NCBI GenBank assembly: GCA_019348305.1
Contig: JAHWJQ010000076.1
Coordinates: 1-9,060 of the forward strand
Length of the DNA stretch: 9,060 nt
Source: Actinomycetota bacterium
GTDB taxonomy: Bacteria; Actinomycetota; Acidimicrobiia; Acidimicrobiales; CADCTF01
Direction: 5' to 3'
Positions 6,565-9,060 of this stretch are shown piece by piece. Position 1 is the stretch's first letter. Every line of letters starts with the position of its first letter. A model generated the notes under the pieces. The model was not told the origin of the DNA, made no database searches, and saw nothing but the letters and a program-made list of their open reading frames with translations. The position numbers were made by a program, and so were the translations under genes.

Positions 6565-7112
6565 GCCCCTTCGGCCCCGGAGTTGTCACCACGGGATCGA
6601 GCCGGCGCCTTGAACTGCACCGGCACGCGCCCGACGGGGTAGTCCTTCCGGAGCGGGTGGCCCTCCCAATCCTCGGGCATCAGGATGCGGGTGAGGTCGG
6701 GGTGCCCCTCGAAGGCCACCCCGAGCATGTCCCAAGCCTCGCGCTCCATCGCCTCGGTACCCGGCCACACAGCGAACAGCGACGCCACGACCGGGTCTGC
6801 ATCGGGCACCTGCACCCGCACCCGCACACGACGGCGCTGGGCCATCGAGGTGAGGTTGACCACCACCTCGAAACGCTCAGGCGCCACGCCTTCGGGCAGC
6901 GACCGGGTGGAGGTGGCCGAGTAGTCGACTGCGCAGAGGTCGGAGCAGAGATCGAAGCCATCGGCGGCCAGCGCCAGCATCACCTCTCGGTAGCGGTCAC
7001 GGGGGACGTGGACGACCTGTTGGCCGGCCGACCACGTCACCGGGCAGCCGTGAAGGCGCTCGGGTTCGGGTGCGGCCGTGGCCGGTGTTTCGATGTCGGC
7101 CGCCTCGCTCAC
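6561..7112 (-). CDS. nuoC: NADH-quinone oxidoreductase subunit C (183 aa)
   Basis: This is the 30-kDa-type structural subunit of the connecting module, which holds NuoD and NuoB together and carries no cofactor. The family block starts with EREAWDMLGV at 123-132. It continues with GHPDLTRILMPEDWEGHPLR at 136-155 and KDYP at 156-159, all diagnostic. Before it are the alpha/beta domain (about 20-115) and DLCAVDY at 58-64. The first 20 residues and the last 20 are low-complexity. The start is GTG at 7112-7110, 15 bases after the nuoB stop. No strong Shine-Dalgarno sequence is visible, and another GTG at 7126 is out of frame. The gene has about the usual length for unfused NuoC. The stop overlaps nuoD (ATGA). 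Confidence 0.96.
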   Translation of the reverse strand: MSEAADIETPATAAPEPERLHGCPVTWSAGQQVVHVPRDRYREVMLALAADGFDLCSDLCAVDYSATSTRSLPEGVAPERFEVVVNLTSMAQRRRVRVRVQVPDADPVVASLFAVWPGTEAMEREAWDMLGVAFEGHPDLTRILMPEDWEGHPLRKDYPVGRVPVQFKAPARSRGDNSGAEGA

Positions 7113-7127
7113 GTCGCTCGCGTCACG

Positions 7128-7703
7128 TCAGGAGGGGGTGGCGACGCGGACCCGGGACTCCTTGGCCTCTCCGCCCGTCGGCAGGACCTCCGCCACCTCG
7201 ATGCCGGCACCGCGGCCGGTCTCGTCGCGCCGGCGGGTGATCTCCCCGGACTGGATCTTGGCGTGGAGGGTGAGGATGGCGTGCAGGAGGGTCTCGGGGT
7301 TCGGCGGGCAACCGGGTGCGTACACGTCGACGGGGACGATCTGGTCGACACCCTGGACGATGGCGTAGTTGTTGAACATCCCGCCGGAGGAGGCACAGAC
7401 GCCCATGGAGATGACCCATTTGGGCTCCATCATCTGGTCGTAGACCTGGCGGAGCACGGGCGCCATCTTCTGCGAGACGCGCCCGGCCACGATCATGAGG
7501 TCGGCCTGGCGGGGGGAGGCTCGGAACACCTCCATCCCGAAGCGGCTGATGTCGTAGTTCGCAGCCCCGGTGGCCATCATCTCGATGGCGCAGCAGGCGA
7601 GACCGAAGGTGTTGGGCCAGACGCTGTTCTTGCGGGCCCATTTGACGAGATCTTCGATGGTGCCGGTGAGGAAGTTGTGGCGGAGATCGCCGAGACCGGC
7701 CAT
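7128..7703 (-). CDS. nuoB: NADH-quinone oxidoreductase subunit B (191 aa)
   Basis: This subunit carries cluster N2, the last iron-sulfur centre before quinone. The ligands are visible: the tandem C37-C38 in [12 protein letters not shown]103 in [12 protein letters not shown], and C132 in [10 protein letters not shown]. Conserved surroundings include [20 protein letters not shown] (53-72) and [18 protein letters not shown] (74-91). The C-terminal 35 residues are charged and variable. The start at 7703 gives [14 protein letters not shown], with AGGAGG 10 bases upstream. The frame is open back to 8030, but that part is the out-of-frame shadow of nuoA and is excluded. The nuoA stop lies 2 bases upstream. 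Confidence 0.98.
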   Translation of the reverse strand: MAGLGDLRHNFLTGTIEDLVKWARKNSVWPNTFGLACCAIEMMATGAANYDISRFGMEVFRASPRQADLMIVAGRVSQKMAPVLRQVYDQMMEPKWVISMGVCASSGGMFNNYAIVQGVDQIVPVDVYAPGCPPNPETLLHAILTLHAKIQSGEITRRRDETGRGAGIEVAEVLPTGGEAKESRVRVATPS

Positions 7704-7705
7704 GG

Positions 7706-8155
7706 CTAGGCCGCCTCCTGCTCGGTCGGGGCCCGCCCGACACGACGGATGGTCGACGATGAGGTGCGACCAGCCTGAGCACCGGGGCGGGCGCGGCGAA
7801 CGGGGCCCCACTCGAGCCCGCCCATCGCGATCTCGTAGAGCAGCGAGATGAACACGATGGCGGCAAAGAGGACCATGGCCAGGAGGCCGTAGGTGCCGAG
7901 CGCCCCGAAACTCACGGCCCAGGGGTAGAGGAAGATGATCTCGATGTCGAAGATGATGAAGAGCATGGCCACGACGTAGAAGCGGACGGGAAAGCGCTCC
8001 GCTGGTTCGGTGGTGGGGACGATGCCGCACTCGTAGGGGGCCTCTTTGGCCACCGACGGCTTGCGTGGCGCGAGCAGCCCGGAGGCGAAGAACGACAGGC
8101 CCGAGAACAGGATGGCCAGCACCAGCATCGTGAGGATCGGCAGGTACTGCTCCAT
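7706..8155 (-). CDS. nuoA: NADH-quinone oxidoreductase subunit A (149 aa)
   Basis: This is the small membrane-arm subunit (ND3 family) next to NuoH and the quinone chamber. Three membrane helices are visible at about residues 5-28, 58-80 and 88-109. The family motif YECG (41-44) contains C43, the conserved loop cysteine of ND3. Acidic residues D70 and E72 in FDIE (69-72) lie inside helix 2, followed by FLYPWAV. The conserved [14 protein letters not shown] ends the core at about 117. The last 30 residues are a basic, Ser/Arg/Pro-rich tail. I chose the ATG at 8155 ([10 protein letters not shown]). The frame is open to 8233, but that part overlaps the upstream gene and lacks membrane character. 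AAAGAGAG precedes the ATG as a modest ribosome site. The stop lies 2 bases before nuoB. Confidence 0.97.
   Translation of the reverse strand: MEQYLPILTMLVLAILFSGLSFFASGLLAPRKPSVAKEAPYECGIVPTTEPAERFPVRFYVVAMLFIIFDIEIIFLYPWAVSFGALGTYGLLAMVLFAAIVFISLLYEIAMGGLEWGPVRRARPGAQAGRTSSSTIRRVGRAPTEQEAA
7714..7719 (-). promoter_or_regulatory. Ribosome binding site for nuoB
   Basis: A perfect AGGAGG on the minus strand sits inside the last codons of nuoA, 10 bases before the nuoB ATG. It fixes the nuoB start at 7703. Confidence 0.7.
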
Positions 8156-8165
8156 GGCTCTCTTT

Positions 8166-9002
8166 CTAGCCTGTCGCTGGTGCGAGTGCCGCCCTTTCCT
8201 CCATGATCTGTTTGTCCCGACGGTGCAGGGCATTGCACAGGATCAGGAACACGATGGTCATCGACAACGCCACCATCGTCGAGGGGAACCGGAGACGACC
8301 CAGGTCGCGCACCATGATGACGCTCGTCGCCGGCATGGTGGGGTCAGGTGCGGGCCTCACGGGCGCCCCGGTCAGGGAGGGCTCCTTGATCACGGGCCGG
8401 GCCTGCAGCACCACGTAGTGGGGCTTGTGCAACCAGCCCTTGAAGGGGCCGTCGGAGACCTCGATGAGGCCCCCTGGGAGGAAGTAGCTCTCCCCGCCCT
8501 TGCGGAACCCACCGACGACGACGTAGTCCTCGGGGCTCTCGAAGGCGGGCTCGAAGGCCCGCTCGGTCTTGACCTCCGCCTCCTCGGCGCCGCCCGCCTC
8601 TTCCCCTCCGGCCTCCTCGGCCGGCGCCAGCACCTTGCTCGCCGCCGCGGTGGCGTCGGCCAGGGTCGGGTCGCCGGGCTTCAGCTTCTCCCATCCGCGG
8701 GGGAAGGTCTCTGCCGGCTCGTAGGTGGACTGTTCACTGACGGAACCGGTGACGACGTCGTGCACCTTCCAGGTCGGCGGGTCCCCCTTGATGCCGATGC
8801 CGTAGGAGACCCAGATCCAGCCCATCACCGCCATCCAGCCGGTGAGGCCGGTGGCGGCCAGCAGGAACCCGAGCTTGGCCCCGGTGTTGGTGGACAACAG
8901 CATGAAGACGCTGCCGGGGAGGATGACGAAGGCAGTGAGCACGATCAGCGCCCCGCGGATCTGCGGGTCCCACGCCAACGCGGCCAGCACCGAGCCCGTC
9001 AC
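8166..9002 (-). CDS. Unknown membrane protein upstream of nuoA (278 aa)
   Basis: I do not recognise this family. Two hydrophobic helices (about residues 16-37 and 44-66) are followed by VSYGIGIKGDPPTWKVHDVV. Then comes an acidic Ala/Glu/Gly-rich linker (126-146), and a soluble stretch (about 155-235) with GWLHKPHYVVLQARPVIKEP at 189-208. A third helix (about 240-259, TMVALSMTIVFLILCNAL) precedes a short charged tail. The loop between helices 2 and 3 is about 170 residues, and I cannot tell its side of the membrane with confidence. There is no CxxCH haem motif or Fe-S pattern, and only one cysteine (C256, within helix 3). The GTG start at 9002 overlaps the stop of a cytochrome c-like gene (GTGA), with GAGAGAGG 6 bases upstream. 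The stop is 10 bases from the nuoA start region. The setting suggests a respiratory accessory protein, perhaps tied to cytochrome c or to complex I; this is inference only. Confidence 0.85.
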   Translation of the reverse strand: MTGSVLAALAWDPQIRGALIVLTAFVILPGSVFMLLSTNTGAKLGFLLAATGLTGWMAVMGWIWVSYGIGIKGDPPTWKVHDVVTGSVSEQSTYEPAETFPRGWEKLKPGDPTLADATAAASKVLAPAEEAGGEEAGGAEEAEVKTERAFEPAFESPEDYVVVGGFRKGGESYFLPGGLIEVSDGPFKGWLHKPHYVVLQARPVIKEPSLTGAPVRPAPDPTMPATSVIMVRDLGRLRFPSTMVALSMTIVFLILCNALHRRDKQIMEERAALAPATG

Positions 9003-9060
9003 AGCAAGCCTCTCTCGTACTCCACGATGGCCCGGATCTGAGCCGGGGTCAGCACCTGGC
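8999..9060 (-). CDS. Probable c-type cytochrome (partial, 3' end)
   Basis: Only the last 19 codons are in the window. They read to a TGA that overlaps the GTG of the next gene and end in LTPAQIRAIVEYERGLL. This matches the C-terminal helix of class I cytochrome c domains, where a Leu-Thr-x-x-Gln-Ile start and a Val-x-Tyr-Glu-Arg run are usual. The CxxCH haem site and the axial methionine would lie beyond base 9060, so haem binding cannot be confirmed here. The tight overlap places it in the same operon as the unknown membrane protein and nuo. Confidence 0.6.
   Translation of the reverse strand, partial: QVLTPAQIRAIVEYERGLL
9009..9016 (-). promoter_or_regulatory. Ribosome binding site for the unknown membrane protein
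   Basis: GAGAGAGG on the minus strand, inside the last codons of the cytochrome c-like gene, lies 6 bases before the GTG at 9002 and supports that start. Confidence 0.5.

Noticed and set aside
4942..6642. Long plus-strand open frame (566 codons) opposite nuoD and nuoE
   Set aside because: It is antisense to well-supported genes, its product is His/Val/Asp/Arg-rich without any domain, and GC-rich coding DNA routinely leaves the opposite strand open.
6657..7709. Plus-strand open frame of 350 codons opposite nuoB and nuoC
   Set aside because: It is a shadow of two conserved genes, with no motif and no ribosome site.
8046..9041. Plus-strand open frame of 331 codons opposite the unknown membrane protein
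   Set aside because: Composition is typical of an antisense shadow, with His/Gly/Arg runs. The minus-strand frame has membrane helices, a ribosome site and overlapping neighbours.
1..9060. CRISPR array, tRNA, rRNA, insertion sequence or defence genes
   Set aside because: I saw no regularly spaced repeats, tRNA-like cloverleaf, transposase motif or nuclease domain. Nearly all bases belong to the respiratory operon.

Overview
This window lies inside a respiratory complex I (NADH:quinone oxidoreductase, nuo) operon of a GC-rich bacterium. Every supported gene is on the minus strand, so transcription runs from base 9060 towards base 1. The order is cytochrome c-like gene (3' end only), unknown membrane protein, nuoA, nuoB, nuoC, nuoD, a hairpin-rich spacer that is also an open 94-codon frame, nuoE, nuoF, nuoG, nuoH (5' end only). 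High GC at third codon positions, frequent GTG starts, separate (unfused) nuoC and nuoD, and the flavour of the NuoF and NuoG sequences suggest an actinobacterium. Acidimicrobiia or a related deep lineage is my best guess, but that is inference.

Right end (8156-9060): the last 19 codons of a protein ending like a class I cytochrome c overlap the GTG start of a 278-residue protein. This protein has two N-terminal membrane helices, an acidic low-complexity linker, a soluble stretch and a C-terminal membrane helix. I do not recognise its family. It is followed after 10 bases by nuoA, so it appears to belong to the same transcription unit.

Middle and left (1-8155): nuoA to nuoH are packed with overlaps of 1 to 8 bases or gaps of 2 and 15 bases, apart from one 277-base interval between nuoD and nuoE. 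NuoE, NuoF and NuoG form the NADH-oxidising module. They carry the 2Fe-2S cluster of NuoE, the FMN/NADH site and N3 cluster of NuoF, and N1b, N5, N4 and an additional N7 cluster site in NuoG. NuoB, NuoC and NuoD form the connecting module, with cluster N2 in NuoB and the quinone pocket at the NuoB/NuoD interface. NuoA and NuoH belong to the membrane arm. All expected cofactor ligands are present, so the encoded enzyme looks functional. The remaining membrane subunits (nuoI to nuoN) would be expected beyond base 1.

The least ordinary feature is the nuoD-nuoE interval. It is filled with strong inverted repeats, many with 3-base loops, and an in-frame 9-base direct repeat. It is also crossed by an open frame joined to nuoD and nuoE by ATGA overlaps at both ends. 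The second point of interest is the unknown membrane protein placed between a cytochrome c and complex I. I see no mobile element, RNA gene, CRISPR array or defence system.
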